The notes below the pieces were generated by a model that was not told the DNA's origin, made no database searches, and saw nothing but the letters and a program-made list of their open reading frames with translations. A stretch of DNA of 64,000 nt from Paraburkholderia phenazinium (GTDB lineage: Bacteria > Pseudomonadota > Gammaproteobacteria > Burkholderiales > Burkholderiaceae): the NCBI RefSeq assembly GCF_900141745.1, contig NZ_FSRM01000002.1, positions 806,001 through 870,000 on the forward strand, written 5' to 3'. The position numbers and the translations under genes were made by a program. Shown one piece after another: positions 7,851-16,760 of the stretch. How positions within the stretch are numbered: the first letter of the stretch is position 1; the number at the start of each line of letters is the position of its first letter.

Positions 7851-9236
7851 TCAATCGTGGTGGAAGGTCGGGCCGGCGGTCGAATGCGGGACCGGATTCT
7901 TCGTCAGATGCGCGATGGCATGCCTGATGTCCTCGAGCAGCATCGACGCCATGTCACGCGTCACGCCGCGCCGGATCAATACGCGTTGCACGATGGTGTC
8001 CTCGCGTCCCGCCGGCAGTTCGTACGAGGCAATCTGCCAACCGCGCATCCGTACCCGATCGGACAGGTCGAAGAGCGTGAAGCCTGCTGTCTGCGGATGC
8101 TTCAGCTTGTAGCAAACAGCCGGCAACGCCCCGCGCCCGTCATAGATCATCTCCAGTGCATCGATTTTCGCCAGACCGTCGGCCAGCGCCTGCGCCGTAT
8201 CGGCGCATTCCTGCTGGATATGCCGATATCCCTCACGTCCCAGACGCAGCAGCATGTAGTACTGCGCGATGATCTGCCCAGCCGGTCGCGAGAAATTCAG
8301 CGCAAACGTCGGCATGTCGCCGCCCAGATAGTCGACCCGGAAAATCAGCTCCTCAGGCAAGTCCTGAGTGCTACGCCACACTACCCAACCGACCCCAAGC
8401 GGTGCTAGCCCATACTTATGGCCCGACGCATTGATCGATTTGACGCGCGGCACGCTGAAGTCCCATTCGAGGTCCGGCTGGATGAACGGTGCGACGAACC
8501 CGCCACTGGCCGCATCGACGTGAATCGGAATATCGAGGCCCACATTGGTTTGCAGGTCGTCTAGCGCGGCCGCCAGTGCCCTCACCGGTTCATAGACGCA
8601 GGTGAACGTGATGCCGAGTGTCGCCACGACGCCGATCGTGTTCTCGTCGCAGTACTGAGCCAGATCTTCCGGGCGAAGTCCGGTGGCGTCGCCGCTAAGT
8701 GGCACCTGACGCATCTCGACGTCGAAGTAGCGAGCGAACTTGGCCCAGCACACCTGCACCGGACCGCAGACGAAGTTCGGCTTGTTGGTCGGCTTGCCTT
8801 GCGCTTCCCTGCGCTTTTTCCACTGCCACTTCAGTGCGAGGCCACCGAGCATGCAGGCTTCGCTCGATCCTGTCGTCGAGCAACCGGTGGTCTTCCACGA
8901 CTTTGGTGCATGCCACAGATCCGCGAGCATGTGCACGCAGCGCATTTCGATTTCCGCGGTTTGCGGATATTCGTCCTTGTCGATCATGTTTTTGTCGATC
9001 GACAGATCCATCAGACTGCGAACTTCGTCGTCGGCGTACGTGGTGCAGAACGTCGCGACGTTTTGCCGCGAATTGCCGTCCATCAGCAATTCGTCGCGCA
9101 CAAGATCGAATACCGCACGACGGTCGGAAGATGCTTCCGGAATCCGGTACTTCGGTAACGAAGATCCGGAGATCGTTGCGGCGTATTCGTCGGCGACCGC
9201 ATCGGGCGACGATGGCGGAGACTTGAGAAAGGTCAT
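7851..9236 (-). CDS. gadB: Glutamate decarboxylase
   Basis: A 461-residue PLP-dependent group II decarboxylase that converts glutamate to GABA and CO2 with consumption of a proton. Landmarks: GCSTTGSSEACMLGGLALKW (substrate/cofactor pocket), HVDAASGGFVAPFIQPDLEW (Asp binding the pyridine nitrogen) and SINASGHKYGLAPLGVGWV, whose Lys (about residue 270) forms the Schiff base. I start at ATG 9236 (MTFLKSPPSS) because AGGAG lies 8 bp upstream; the frame runs further up without a better site. It forms an operon with gadC. A GTACG-N4-CGTAC palindrome lies about 165 bp upstream. This is an acid-resistance module. Confidence 0.93.
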   Translation of the reverse strand: MTFLKSPPSSPDAVADEYAATISGSSLPKYRIPEASSDRRAVFDLVRDELLMDGNSRQNVATFCTTYADDEVRSLMDLSIDKNMIDKDEYPQTAEIEMRCVHMLADLWHAPKSWKTTGCSTTGSSEACMLGGLALKWQWKKRREAQGKPTNKPNFVCGPVQVCWAKFARYFDVEMRQVPLSGDATGLRPEDLAQYCDENTIGVVATLGITFTCVYEPVRALAAALDDLQTNVGLDIPIHVDAASGGFVAPFIQPDLEWDFSVPRVKSINASGHKYGLAPLGVGWVVWRSTQDLPEELIFRVDYLGGDMPTFALNFSRPAGQIIAQYYMLLRLGREGYRHIQQECADTAQALADGLAKIDALEMIYDGRGALPAVCYKLKHPQTAGFTLFDLSDRVRMRGWQIASYELPAGREDTIVQRVLIRRGVTRDMASMLLEDIRHAIAHLTKNPVPHSTAGPTFHHD

Positions 9237-9400
9237 GGTGCGGTACTCCTGATGTGAAATGAACACGTCGGCGAGCGCGGGAGACACGTGCAGAAGCAAG
9301 CGCGACGGTTTCGCGAGCGAACGCCGAAGAGAGTGAGATGGGGATAGGGAGCGGACCGGAGAGCTTCAGTCAGCACCATGCACGAACGGTCGGGCAAAGT

Positions 9401-9418
9401 CGGTACGGTGCCGTACCG
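9401..9418. promoter_or_regulatory. Palindrome CGGTACGGTGCCGTACCG (candidate operator)
   Basis: An 8-bp inverted repeat with a 2-bp centre, between divergent gadB (start 9236) and the gene at 9525. It is the most perfect member of the GTACG-N4-CGTAC set, and its position suits control of either gene. Confidence 0.65.
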
Positions 9419-9524
9419 CGCTGCGGCCGTTCATAAAATCCGTTCATTGCATTGCGCCGCCATTGAGCGCAAGGTGGGGCATTCGCTGCGCTCGACGATG
9501 CGCATGCCCATTTGGAGAACCATC

Positions 9525-9893
9525 GTGGCAAAACACAATGCAGGCGCGGCAAGCGTCATTACGCAATCTACCGACGCGGCGCTGGCGGGCCTCGCACGTC
9601 ACATCCAGAAGTTGGTGTTTGACCAGACCCTCGACAGCCGATGCGCGGCGAAGTTCGTCAAACGCCTGAAGAAGGAAGGCGAAGCCGTGGCCAAAAGCGA
9701 TGGCGGAAGCAAGACGGATCGAAAGTTGCTGCTTGAGATGTTCGAATCCCTCGACGCGGCGCTGTTCGAACAGAATGCTACCTTGCTGGTGGCAGCCAAT
9801 GCGTCGCTTCGCGAAAGTAATGCGGAGGTTGAGCTAGAGGTCGAAGGCAAACACAAAAAGCACCGTGCGCCCGGCGCGACGCTGGCTTCCTGA
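9525..9893 (+). CDS. Hypothetical helical protein
   Basis: A 122-residue soluble protein divergent from gadB. I start at GTG 9525 (VAKHNAGAAS) because GGAG lies 8 bp upstream; the open frame extends further without a ribosome site. Residues about 20-50 (LARHIQKLVFDQTLDSRCAA) and 70-105 (LLLEMFESLDAALFEQNATL) look like amphipathic helices, and the tail is basic (GKHKKHRAPG). No family is recognised. It may share the 9401 palindrome for control. Confidence 0.6.
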   Translation: MAKHNAGAASVITQSTDAALAGLARHIQKLVFDQTLDSRCAAKFVKRLKKEGEAVAKSDGGSKTDRKLLLEMFESLDAALFEQNATLLVAANASLRESNAEVELEVEGKHKKHRAPGATLAS

Positions 9894-9933
9894 CGCAGGC
9901 TTTTGGAAGCTCAAGGTCGAAGCGGCGATAGCA

Positions 9934-9993
9934 ATAGCCGCCGCTCGTGCCCGTAAAACTCGAACAGTGCCGTTTCGTAGTACCCGTTTGCGC
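9934..9993 (-). pseudogene. Remnant of a PRC-barrel protein C-terminus
   Basis: The minus strand encodes NGYYETALFEFYGHERR, clearly homologous to the end of the PRC-barrel protein at 5.1 kb (NRDYETALYEFYGREGYW). It lies directly downstream of the YSC84 gene, whose upstream region is also shared with that PRC-barrel gene. Confidence 0.75.
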
Positions 9994-9994
9994 G

Positions 9995-10582
9995 TTACAG
10001 GGTCTTGAGCCGGCTGACCTTCGTACCGTCTAGCGTCACACCGGCCATCAAGCCAGTATTGGTCAACACGAATGCGTCCACCTGACCGGTTGCTGTACTC
10101 GTGTCGACGTTACCATTTGCTCCAACCTTCAGCAATGCCACCGAGGCATCGCCCCCCGCCGACCAACCCTCGCTATTGCGGAATTTCACCAGCGATTCGT
10201 CCGTCATGAACAGAAATATGATCGCCTTCGACTGCGCGCCAGCTTGCCAGCCGATCGAACCCGTTGCCGTACTGTAGTACCCGACAGTGCGGCCGCCGAC
10301 CCGCAGCGAGCCCTCACCATACTGGCCACCTACGACAAAGCCGGCGTCGATGACTGAAGGGAACACCAACACTCCACGGGACTTCGCAACCAGTTCGCGC
10401 GATCCATTTGCGTCGTTGTAAAGCCGCGCCAACGTAGAGTCCACGCCAGCGTCGATGCTGTGACGCTTGTCCATCTTCGCGCTAGTGGCGTCGGAAGCGC
10501 CCGTCGTCGTGCAACCTGACACAGCAAGCCCGATCGCCAGAATCGAACCAGGCGTCGTCAACAGAAAATTTCTTCGCAGCAT
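9995..10582 (-). CDS. YSC84/SYLF-domain lipoprotein
   Basis: A 195-residue lipoprotein. MLRRNFLLTTPGSILAIGLAVSGC is a lipobox signal peptide, giving acylation at the Cys. The mature part is the YSC84 (SYLF) domain: LYNDANGSRELVAKSRGVLV, then GFVVGGQYGEGSLRVGGRT and VDAFVLTNTGLMAGVTLDGT. In eukaryotes this fold binds lipids; in Burkholderiales it is a widespread stress-associated envelope lipoprotein of unknown function. I start at ATG 10582, with GGAGG 5 bp upstream. The leader is duplicated from, or shared with, the PRC-barrel gene, and a PRC-barrel tail follows the stop. Confidence 0.88.
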   Translation of the reverse strand: MLRRNFLLTTPGSILAIGLAVSGCTTTGASDATSAKMDKRHSIDAGVDSTLARLYNDANGSRELVAKSRGVLVFPSVIDAGFVVGGQYGEGSLRVGGRTVGYYSTATGSIGWQAGAQSKAIIFLFMTDESLVKFRNSEGWSAGGDASVALLKVGANGNVDTSTATGQVDAFVLTNTGLMAGVTLDGTKVSRLKTL

Positions 10583-10662
10583 GATGGCCTCCACGTCTGC
10601 AGATAGAGACATTCACACTATGCTTGATCAGCTCGGAAAGCGGTACGTCAGCGTACAAACTG
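10577..10662 (-). repeat. Duplicated promoter/leader, copy 2
   Basis: Matches 5864-5949 (see that entry). The spacing from start codon to palindrome is 61 bp in both copies, so the regulatory geometry is conserved although the coding genes differ. Confidence 0.85.
10643..10656. promoter_or_regulatory. Palindrome GTACGTCAGCGTAC (candidate operator)
   Basis: A GTACG-N4-CGTAC site 61 bp upstream of the YSC84 start. A weaker relative, GTACGGTAGCGTGC, lies at 10699-10712, upstream of the small gene at 10779. Confidence 0.55.
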
Positions 10663-10778
10663 CTGTCTGTCTGGTGCGTCGACGCTAATTCGCAACTTGT
10701 ACGGTAGCGTGCAGACGCCGGCCCTCAGTCGGCCTACCCTTCAAGTGAGGTACTGACCAGCCTCTCAAAGGAAAACGG

Positions 10779-10991
10779 ATGTCGCTGCATGACTTCGCCA
10801 AAGATCTCGCTCACCTTGAATACGTTCTGCCATTACTCAAGCACGGCAATCCGCTGTCGTTACCGTACTGGCGGCGACGAGTCGTCGCTCTAGAAGCGCA
10901 GCAAGCCCTCTTGCCCGACGGCCGCAGGCGCGTGGCCCGGTTACTCAGGCTCTTTAACGAGTTCGAGCGAGCAGTTGTGCCGTCCCGGTAG
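10779..10991 (+). CDS. Small hypothetical basic protein
   Basis: A 70-residue protein beginning MSLHDFAKDLAHLEYVLPLL, rich in Arg and Leu and probably all-helical, with no membrane span or signal. AAAGGA upstream is well placed. It precedes the universal stress protein on the same strand (63 bp gap) and may share its transcript. The function is unknown. Confidence 0.6.
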   Translation: MSLHDFAKDLAHLEYVLPLLKHGNPLSLPYWRRRVVALEAQQALLPDGRRRVARLLRLFNEFERAVVPSR

Positions 10992-11054
10992 CAGCTCGAC
11001 ACCATCCCGACGTTGGACGACGCTCACCGTCCTGACGAATTCTTCGAGGCCGAT

Positions 11055-11579
11055 ATGTATAGACGCATTCTGGTAGCGATCGATGGCAGCGAGACGTCTG
11101 AACATGCGTTTGACACCGCATTGCAACTCGCACGCGATAACGACGCGCAGTTGCAGCCGCTCTACGTCGTCGACAACCCATTGATGACTTACGACGCGGC
11201 CGGCTACGATCCGACGACCCTGCGCGATGCCATGGTTGAGGAAGGCCAGCGGTTATTGGCCGATGCATTGGCGCGGATGAAGAACGAGAATGTGGCAGGC
11301 GTGCCACGGCTTGTCGACGTCGCGCCAATCGGCGAGGACATTTCGGAGCGGATCCGCATCTCGGCCAACGAATTCAATGCGGATCTGCTGGTGCTCGGTA
11401 CGCACGGGCGCCGGGGTTTCAGGCGTCTGTTTCTGGGCAGCGTGGCCGAACGCGTCGTGCGCAGCGCAAGCCTTCCAGTGTTGCTGGTGCCGAGACGGCA
11501 AGCGCAAAACACAGTCGCGGATGCGGCCAAACCCAGCCACACCAAGGCCGCCGCGGCGACGCATGACCAGCACAGATAA
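11055..11579 (+). CDS. Universal stress protein (ATP-binding type)
   Basis: A 174-residue UspA-fold protein. It starts YRRILVAIDGSETSEHAFDT and carries the complete nucleotide-binding motif G-x2-G-x9-G-S (LGTHGRRGFRRLFLGSVAER), so ATP binding is expected. The last 25 residues are a low-complexity Ala/Lys/His tail. USPs of this kind accumulate under hypoxia, acid or starvation. I chose ATG 11055, with CGAGG upstream, over an upstream in-frame ATG. It lies 42 bp ahead of the membrane protein gene on the same strand. Confidence 0.9.
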   Translation: MYRRILVAIDGSETSEHAFDTALQLARDNDAQLQPLYVVDNPLMTYDAAGYDPTTLRDAMVEEGQRLLADALARMKNENVAGVPRLVDVAPIGEDISERIRISANEFNADLLVLGTHGRRGFRRLFLGSVAERVVRSASLPVLLVPRRQAQNTVADAAKPSHTKAAAATHDQHR

Positions 11580-11621
11580 GGCTCTCGAAAACTTGCTGTG
11601 CCTTCAATTGCATCTCGTCCT

Positions 11622-12695
11622 ATGAGTATCTCGCCACTCCACGCCGCCAGCGTTCCGCTTGCGCAGCCAAAGCCAGCACCCACACCTGTCGCCGAAACCG
11701 GCCTCGTGCACATCGCGCCAGGGTTACTCGGCAAAACGTCGCGGCTGCGCCTGCTCATGTTCTGGATCGTCGGACTGATGGGCTTTCTCACCGTCATTCT
11801 GGTGGTGCTGCACCTTGGCTCGCTGCAGAAGATGGCAGAACTGATACGCTCGGCTCGTCCTGGCTGGATGCTGGTCGCGCTCGCGGTTCAATCAGCTACC
11901 TATGTCAGCGCGGCGCTTGTTTGGCGCCAGGCCTTACGCCAGGCCGGCCATCCGCTGTCCCTTCGCACATTGATTCCCCTCGGCATCGCCAAGGTCTTTA
12001 TCGATCAGGTGCTGCCAAGCGGCGGCGTCAGCGGCACGATGCTCGTGGTGCGCGGCCTGACCGGCCGACGAGTGCCCGCCGGGATCGCGATGGCGGCCAT
12101 GTTGGCCGGCATGGTGTCGTACGACATCGCCTACCTGTTCGTGGTGCTCGCAAGTACCAGCGCGCTGTGGCTTCAAAATCGTCTGAACGTAGCCCTGATC
12201 GTTGGTATGGTGATCTTTGTAGTGGTTACAGTCGCGGTACCATGTGCGGTGCTGGGACTCAAACAATGGGGCCGACGCGCGCCGATCGCGTGGCTCAGCA
12301 AGTGCCTGGGCGTCACCGCGCTGCTACAGGAGTTGACCGATGCACCGACTCGCTTGCTCCGCAGCCCCAGCCTGCTGCTGCAGACAGTGGCACTACAGCT
12401 TGCGATCTTCGTATTCGATGCCATGACGCTATGGCTCGCGTTCAAGGCGATCGGCGAGATCCCACCGCTCTGGGTCGTATTCGTGAGCTTCATTGTCGCG
12501 TCTATGGTAGCCACCATTGGCCCCATTCCGGTTGGTCTGGGGACTTTCGAAGCCTCCTCCGTGGGAATGTTGAGTTTGCTTGGTGTGTCGGTGGAAGCGG
12601 CGCTCGCCGCCACGCTTCTGTTGCGAGCCCTGACTTTCTGGCTGCCGATGCTGCCTGGCATCTGGTTGACACGCCTGGAAGTACGACGCAGTTAG
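11622..12695 (+). CDS. Lysylphosphatidylglycerol-synthase TM-region (YbhN-like) protein
   Basis: A roughly 357-residue integral membrane protein with about eight helices, matching the flippase-like transmembrane domain of the MprF/YbhN family (AGL-type). Landmarks are FIDQVLPSGGVSGTMLVVRG near the first third and IGPIPVGLGTFEASSVGMLS near the end, both typical. The soluble lysyl-transferase domain of MprF is absent, so it is a stand-alone membrane part with a suspected lipid-related role. The start is uncertain: ATG 11622, or 11598 for eight more residues. It converges with, and overlaps by 4 bp, the fusion kinase. Confidence 0.8.
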   Translation: MSISPLHAASVPLAQPKPAPTPVAETGLVHIAPGLLGKTSRLRLLMFWIVGLMGFLTVILVVLHLGSLQKMAELIRSARPGWMLVALAVQSATYVSAALVWRQALRQAGHPLSLRTLIPLGIAKVFIDQVLPSGGVSGTMLVVRGLTGRRVPAGIAMAAMLAGMVSYDIAYLFVVLASTSALWLQNRLNVALIVGMVIFVVVTVAVPCAVLGLKQWGRRAPIAWLSKCLGVTALLQELTDAPTRLLRSPSLLLQTVALQLAIFVFDAMTLWLAFKAIGEIPPLWVVFVSFIVASMVATIGPIPVGLGTFEASSVGMLSLLGVSVEAALAATLLLRALTFWLPMLPGIWLTRLEVRRS

Positions 12696-15600
12696 CGCGA
12701 TTTCGCCTCCCCAGCGAGCAGACGCGTCAACGCCGCAATATCCACTGGCTTGACCATGTGGTGATCAAATCCTACCTCGGCGGATCTGAGCTGATCGCCT
12801 GGTTGGCCGTAGCCGGTGACAGCAATCAGCATAGCGCCTAGTGTGGCGGCCGACTCGCGTAGCTTCTTTGCCACCTCGTAGCCGTCCATTCCCGGCAATC
12901 CAATGTCAAGGAGCACAACGTCCGGCCTGAAAGTGCTGGCGGCTTCCAAACCCTGAGGGCCATCCAGCCGTGTCTCCACCACATGCCCTTCACTCGCCAG
13001 AAGCATGGCCAGGGCCTCGCTCGCATCGGCGTTGTCGTCGATGATGAGGATCTTGCCCGGAGACGCCTTGATCGGTGTCTGCGGTGTGCCGATCTGTCCC
13101 ACCCCGGGCGGAATCATGCCCACTGGAAGGTCGACGATGAACTCGCTACCGGTCTTGCCATCGCTGACGGCCTCGACCGATCCGCCATGCAACTCAACCA
13201 GCCGCCGGACCACCGATAGCCCTACTCCCAGCCCGTTATGAAGCTGACCGTGGAGCACGGGACCCTTGACGAACATGTCGAACAGCGTGCTGAGCATCGA
13301 AGACGGAATCCCCCTTCCGTTGTCCTTGACACGAAGCGAAAGCCGATTGCCCGTTCTTATTGCGGTCAGGCTGACCGTGCCGCCGGGCGCCGTGTATTTA
13401 GCCGCGTTGATCACGATGTTTTCGACAACCTGAGACAGACGGGTAGGATCGACATACAGCAATACCGGCTCGTCCGGTAGCGACACCGACAGCGTGTGAT
13501 GCCGTTCGTCCACAATCGGCCGGCAGACCTCGATCGCGCTCTGGACGATCGCTTTCAGCGTGACAGCTTGACGATGAAGCTCGATGCTGCCACTCGTCAT
13601 ACGTGTGAGATCGAGCATCTCGTTGACCAGTTGCGTCATGGACCGACCCTGTCGCTGTATGACTCCGACGGCCCAATCTCTCTGCGCTGAATCGACCGTT
13701 TCCGAGGCGAGCAGGTCTCCCGCCGAACACAGGGCCGCAAGTGGATTGCGCAGCTCGTGCCCAAGCATCGCCAGGAATTCGTTCTTGCGTCGGTCGGCCT
13801 GTGCCAGGCGCTCAGCGCGTTCACGAAGCTGGGCGTTGCTCATACCGCGGTCGGTGAGCTCGCGTTCCGTCGTCGCGACAGACATGGCATTGCCTTGGCC
13901 GTCAGAGAGAATCGACAGGGTGATCCAGATATCGATCACGCGTCCGTCCCTTGTGACCCGCTGGGCTTCATAGGAATGCAGCGCCTCATTGTGCGCAGCG
14001 TAGCGGATGAAATCCAGATGATCTTGCCTCGTGCCGGACGGTAACATGTCGGAGACAGTCATACCCAACGCTTCGGCCTCGGTATAGCCATACAACACAG
14101 TCGCGGCCCTGTTCCACGCAATCACATGGCCGTTCAGATCGAACACCGTCATGGCGTCATTCGAATCCTGAACCACTGCGGCAAGACGGCGGGACCGTTC
14201 GTCTGATGCCTTGACGTGGGTAATATCGGTCCAGGTCACCACCACGCCCGCTACCGGCGCACCAGGCGTGGCGATATACGGCGTGATACGTCGAACGTAC
14301 CACTGTCCTGTCGCCGTTTCGATTTCTGTGCCATCCTGGCCGGCCTGGGTCGACCGTACCCGGCGAATATCCTCCAGCAGGGCGTCGCCCAGAGGATTCC
14401 CGAGCGCATTTACGATCGGGCGGCCGATGTCAGCCAATGCCAGACCCAGGATGCGGGCAGCGCTTGGAGTAAAACGCCTGATCTCGCCGTGCTGGTCGAG
14501 GAGCAGCGTCGCGATTTCCGTGCTGGCCAGAAGATTCGTCACGTCCGCGCTAAGCACCTCCAGCTGATGAACCTTCTGTCCCATTTGGGAATTGACTACA
14601 TTCAGTTGCTCGTTAAGAGCCTGCAGTTCCTCTTTCGAAGTCTCGAGTTCTTCGTTGGCGGAGCGCAGCTCCTCGTTCATTGAGAGGATTTCCTCGTTCG
14701 ACACCCGCAATTCGCCATTGCTTTCTTCCAGTTCCTCGATCGTGCTGCCAAGCTCGACCTGCGTTGTGTGAAGTTCGCTCTCGAGGTGCCAGAGATCGGA
14801 GTCCACACCGGTCGGCACCAGCAACGCCGGGCGGTCAACCATCGGCAAGCGGGCGAAGAGGACAAGCCATGCCTTGCCTGCATGAGCCGTGTCGAATGGG
14901 CGCGTCACTGTTATTTTTATCGCCGGGGCGCCACCATCGGAGACGACCTCAGTGACTGGCGAGGCTCCTGGGTCCTGGGTCGCGCGGCGCAATACGATCC
15001 GCAGCTTGAGGCGCAGCCCCTCGCGTGCCATGTCGAGAATGTTGCCCGTCGGTTCGCCGGCTGGCTGCCTCAGGTACTCATCGGCCGCCCCGCTTACATA
15101 GAGAACCTGGTGAGCGGTATTGATCAGCACCGATGCCGAATTGTGCTCCTCGAGCAGGGTGGCATTGACCAGTTCTGCATATCCCTTGCTACGCACGCCC
15201 ACGCGACTCGACGGTGGGAATGCCTCACGGCGCACCGTGGCTGTGGAAAACCGATAGCCCGACACGGCCGGGATGACGACAGGACTGCGTTGGTAGATTC
15301 GCCAGGCCCTCGAAACTTCCTGAAACTGGCTGGAATCCGGATCGGTGCTCTCGGATCGCCCCAGAAACAGATAGCGCTTCGGGTTGAGCGCAAAGTGAAA
15401 CACCTCGAACACACGCTGCTGCGCTTCAGGCTCCAGGTAGATAAGCAGGTTTCGGCAGCTGATCAGGTCGACGCGGGAAAACGGCGGATCGGCAATGAGG
15501 TTCTGTGGTGTAAACAGGATCTTTTCGCGCAAGGCCTGATCGATCTGATAGCCATCGCCGTTTGCACGGAAAAAGCGCTCGAGTCGCGCCTCACCCACGG

Positions 15601-16720
15601 GTAAGGCGACACCAGGCGCATAGATGCCCTGTCGGGCACGCGCGAGGGCTGCACGGTTTACATCGGAGGCAAGAATCATGAATGACCGGGTAAGCTTACG
15701 CTTCTCGATCTCTTCCGTAAGCAGCATAGCTATCGAATAGGCCTCCTCCCCCGTTGCGCACCCGGGCACCCAAACCCGCAAGGGCTGATCGCTCTGCGGC
15801 TCGTTGAGCAGATTGCTGAGGACGCGTTCGGCCAAGGCCTTCCAGGCCTCAGGATCGCGAAAGAATTCCGTTACCCCGATCATCATGTCCAGACTCAGCG
15901 CCTGGCTCTCCTCTGCCGAGGTCCTTAGGATTTCGTAATACGCGTTGAGGCTGTCTACCTGGTTGACCGTCATGCGCCGCGCAATGCGACGCTCGAGGGT
16001 ACCTCGTTTGTAACCCCTGAAGTCGGAGCCGGCCGTTGCCAATGCCCTGAGAACCGGCTCGAGATCGGCCATTGCCCCGGGTTCACCTGACCCCGGCAAT
16101 ACTCCTTCGGTGGAACGCGCAATGTAATCGAACAACACAGCTGGCATTTTTTCGACCGGCAACACGTAGTCAACCAGCCCCGTCGCGATCGCATGCGTGG
16201 GCATCGAATCGTGTTCAGCCGTATCGGGCGCTTGCGCCATCACCATCCCACCAGCCGCCTTGATGGCTCTCAGGCCCGCCGAACCATCCGCGTTAGCGCC
16301 GGTGAGAACAATCCCGATCGCACGATCGTGCTGGTCGGCGGCCAGCGAAATGAAGAATTCGTCGATCGGCATCGGAATGATCGGGCGTTCGACCCCAGGC
16401 CACAGCCTGAAAGCGCCATGCTCGATAACGACCGACACTTTAGGTGGAATAACATAGACGTGTCCCGCACGCAGCGTTATGCCGTCCTCAATGGCCGATA
16501 CAGCAAAAAACGTATCTTTGGCCAGCAGCTCCGGGAGGTGGCTTTCGGCGCCGGGCGCCAGATGGACCACGACCGCGAAGGCGATATCGTGCGGAATGGT
16601 GGAAGCCGCGCGAAAAAACAGGCTTAGGGCATGAAGAGCGCCGGCTGACGCACCGATAGCGACGATTCGGAGAGCACTAGCAGTTCTGGGTGTCGAAGAA
16701 ATATTGTTGGCATTATTCAT
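12692..16720 (-). CDS. CheB-CheR-PAS-histidine kinase-receiver fusion protein
   Basis: A 1342-residue cytoplasmic signalling fusion. In order: CheB methylesterase (about 15-195; IGASAGALHAL, HLAPGAES, TGANADGSAG supply Ser, His and Asp), CheR methyltransferase (about 215-470; VWVPGCATGEEAYSIAMLL), a coiled coil (about 645-720; repeated NEELRSANEELETSKEELQ), two PAS domains (about 730-960), HisKA (HELRNPLAAL, about 988), HATPase (NAAKYTAPGG, DNGRGIP), and a C-terminal receiver (DVVLLDIGLPG, about 1273). No CheB receiver domain precedes the esterase. Such fusions occur in proteobacteria and are not flagellar; their targets are unknown. It is the last gene downstream of the transhydrogenase-adh operon (40 bp gap). 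Confidence 0.93.
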   Translation of the reverse strand: MNNANNISSTPRTASALRIVAIGASAGALHALSLFFRAASTIPHDIAFAVVVHLAPGAESHLPELLAKDTFFAVSAIEDGITLRAGHVYVIPPKVSVVIEHGAFRLWPGVERPIIPMPIDEFFISLAADQHDRAIGIVLTGANADGSAGLRAIKAAGGMVMAQAPDTAEHDSMPTHAIATGLVDYVLPVEKMPAVLFDYIARSTEGVLPGSGEPGAMADLEPVLRALATAGSDFRGYKRGTLERRIARRMTVNQVDSLNAYYEILRTSAEESQALSLDMMIGVTEFFRDPEAWKALAERVLSNLLNEPQSDQPLRVWVPGCATGEEAYSIAMLLTEEIEKRKLTRSFMILASDVNRAALARARQGIYAPGVALPVGEARLERFFRANGDGYQIDQALREKILFTPQNLIADPPFSRVDLISCRNLLIYLEPEAQQRVFEVFHFALNPKRYLFLGRSESTDPDSSQFQEVSRAWRIYQRSPVVIPAVSGYRFSTATVRREAFPPSSRVGVRSKGYAELVNATLLEEHNSASVLINTAHQVLYVSGAADEYLRQPAGEPTGNILDMAREGLRLKLRIVLRRATQDPGASPVTEVVSDGGAPAIKITVTRPFDTAHAGKAWLVLFARLPMVDRPALLVPTGVDSDLWHLESELHTTQVELGSTIEELEESNGELRVSNEEILSMNEELRSANEELETSKEELQALNEQLNVVNSQMGQKVHQLEVLSADVTNLLASTEIATLLLDQHGEIRRFTPSAARILGLALADIGRPIVNALGNPLGDALLEDIRRVRSTQAGQDGTEIETATGQWYVRRITPYIATPGAPVAGVVVTWTDITHVKASDERSRRLAAVVQDSNDAMTVFDLNGHVIAWNRAATVLYGYTEAEALGMTVSDMLPSGTRQDHLDFIRYAAHNEALHSYEAQRVTRDGRVIDIWITLSILSDGQGNAMSVATTERELTDRGMSNAQLRERAERLAQADRRKNEFLAMLGHELRNPLAALCSAGDLLASETVDSAQRDWAVGVIQRQGRSMTQLVNEMLDLTRMTSGSIELHRQAVTLKAIVQSAIEVCRPIVDERHHTLSVSLPDEPVLLYVDPTRLSQVVENIVINAAKYTAPGGTVSLTAIRTGNRLSLRVKDNGRGIPSSMLSTLFDMFVKGPVLHGQLHNGLGVGLSVVRRLVELHGGSVEAVSDGKTGSEFIVDLPVGMIPPGVGQIGTPQTPIKASPGKILIIDDNADASEALAMLLASEGHVVETRLDGPQGLEAASTFRPDVVLLDIGLPGMDGYEVAKKLRESAATLGAMLIAVTGYGQPGDQLRSAEVGFDHHMVKPVDIAALTRLLAGEAKSR

Positions 16721-16760
16721 GACACGTCGCTTTAGACTGCTGGAACCTCAGTGTAGCCGC

